Assembly (NCBI GenBank): GCA_964352475.1
Contig: CAYGSL010000002.1
Location: 111,339 to 175,338 of the forward strand
Source of the DNA: JAUIET01 sp964352475
GTDB lineage: Bacteria > Pseudomonadota > Gammaproteobacteria > Pseudomonadales > JAUIET01
DNA: 64,000 bases
Direction of reading: 5' to 3'
Both the position numbers and the translations under genes were made by a program. Below, one piece after another: positions 63,748 to 64,000 of this stretch. Positions within the stretch are counted from its first letter, which is position 1. Every line of letters begins with the position of its first letter. A model generated the notes under the pieces. That model ran no database searches, was not told where the DNA came from, and saw only the letters and a list, made by a program, of their open reading frames with translations.

Positions 63748-64000
63748 ATGAAGAACGTGCTATTGCTAACCATCGGCATACTACTGTGTGCCAACTCAAC
63801 AGCTCAGCCCGCGACTGATGAGCAGTTAGAGCAGATCTTTTCCATCAACATGACATTGGCTGATAACGGCGATAACGGCGCACAAATGGCGTTATGCTCG
63901 GCCTACTTCTATGGCCTTGGAACTCAGCAAAACCCTAAGCAAGCACTGCCATTCTGCTTGCACGCCGCGAAAGCAGGCGAACCGCGTGCCCAGCTGCTAT
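63748..64000 (+). CDS. Secreted Sel1-repeat protein (3' partial)
   Basis: The frame runs from the ATG at 63748 to the right edge with 84 codons and no stop. The signal peptide is MKNVLLLTIGILLCANSTAQ. The mature part shows Sel1 repeats (AQMALCSAYFYGLGTQQNPKQALPF and HAAKAGEPRAQL). Sel1 proteins act as periplasmic scaffolds. A CRP-like site lies upstream. Confidence 0.78.
   Translation, partial: MKNVLLLTIGILLCANSTAQPATDEQLEQIFSINMTLADNGDNGAQMALCSAYFYGLGTQQNPKQALPFCLHAAKAGEPRAQLL

Noticed and set aside
1..64000. tRNA, rRNA, CRISPR, prophage or transposase genes
   Set aside because: No such features were seen on reading both strands. A dedicated scan would be needed to exclude a short RNA gene.

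Overview
The window looks like chromosome of a free-living, probably marine, gammaproteobacterium. By eye the G+C content is near 50% and coding density is high. The basis is gene content: UvrD, ArgS, RecQ and YaaA of gammaproteobacterial type, an LPS inner-core set (hldE, hldD, a heptosyltransferase and kdkA), TRAP transport, a TonB-dependent receptor, GlyGly-CTERM proteins, and the DUF3348-DUF802-OmpA-DUF2894 cluster of beta- and gammaproteobacteria. I see no rRNA, tRNA, CRISPR array, prophage or insertion sequence. Both ends cut genes: uvrD lacks its start on the left, and a Sel1-repeat gene lacks its end on the right.

Layout. 0-12.3 kb: uvrD, a TRAP set split over both strands around a thioesterase, yaaA convergent with argS, an acyltransferase and a lipoprotein hydrolase, leuA, and a divergent Lrp-type regulator with a clear operator. 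12.3-18.8 kb: an intergenic palindromic element, a GDPD esterase, a YgjP-like metalloprotein, recQ, a thioredoxin lipoprotein, and an SDR/SnoaL pair. 18.9-25 kb: a GlyGly-CTERM choice-of-anchor B protein and a minus-strand operon of beta-helix lipoprotein, diheme cytochrome and ABC exporter. 24.9-29.2 kb: LPS core genes. 29.2-44.5 kb: a GGDEF/EAL protein, a diiron protein with an AraC regulator, DegQ, a phytanoyl-CoA dioxygenase and a ketosteroid-isomerase-like protein, a second GlyGly-CTERM protein, a pilus-assembly-like orphan, a YebC protein, a YugP-type peptidase, and a GST/phosphatase pair.

44.6-50.5 kb is the most interesting region. It holds a secreted beta/gamma-crystallin-like protein, a TonB-dependent receptor, a secreted protein with a very acidic tail, a LuxR-type response regulator and a divergent membrane histidine kinase. 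The same palindrome (TATGGGGTAT-NN-ACCCCAT) sits about 60 bp upstream of both the crystallin-like gene and the acidic-protein/receptor pair. In both it has identical spacing to a -10-like hexamer. I infer a small two-component regulon for a surface process that has not been named.

50.5-64 kb holds a zinc-ribbon/coiled-coil/Sel1 protein, a TspO-related protein, several small proteins, a tightly coupled four-gene operon encoding a MotAB-like ion-channel pair with two companion proteins, a large secreted metzincin protease, and two envelope proteins. The last gene has a strong CRP-like site upstream. Where the longest reading frame begins too early I chose the start from Shine-Dalgarno position, signal peptide or family alignment, and say so in the entry.
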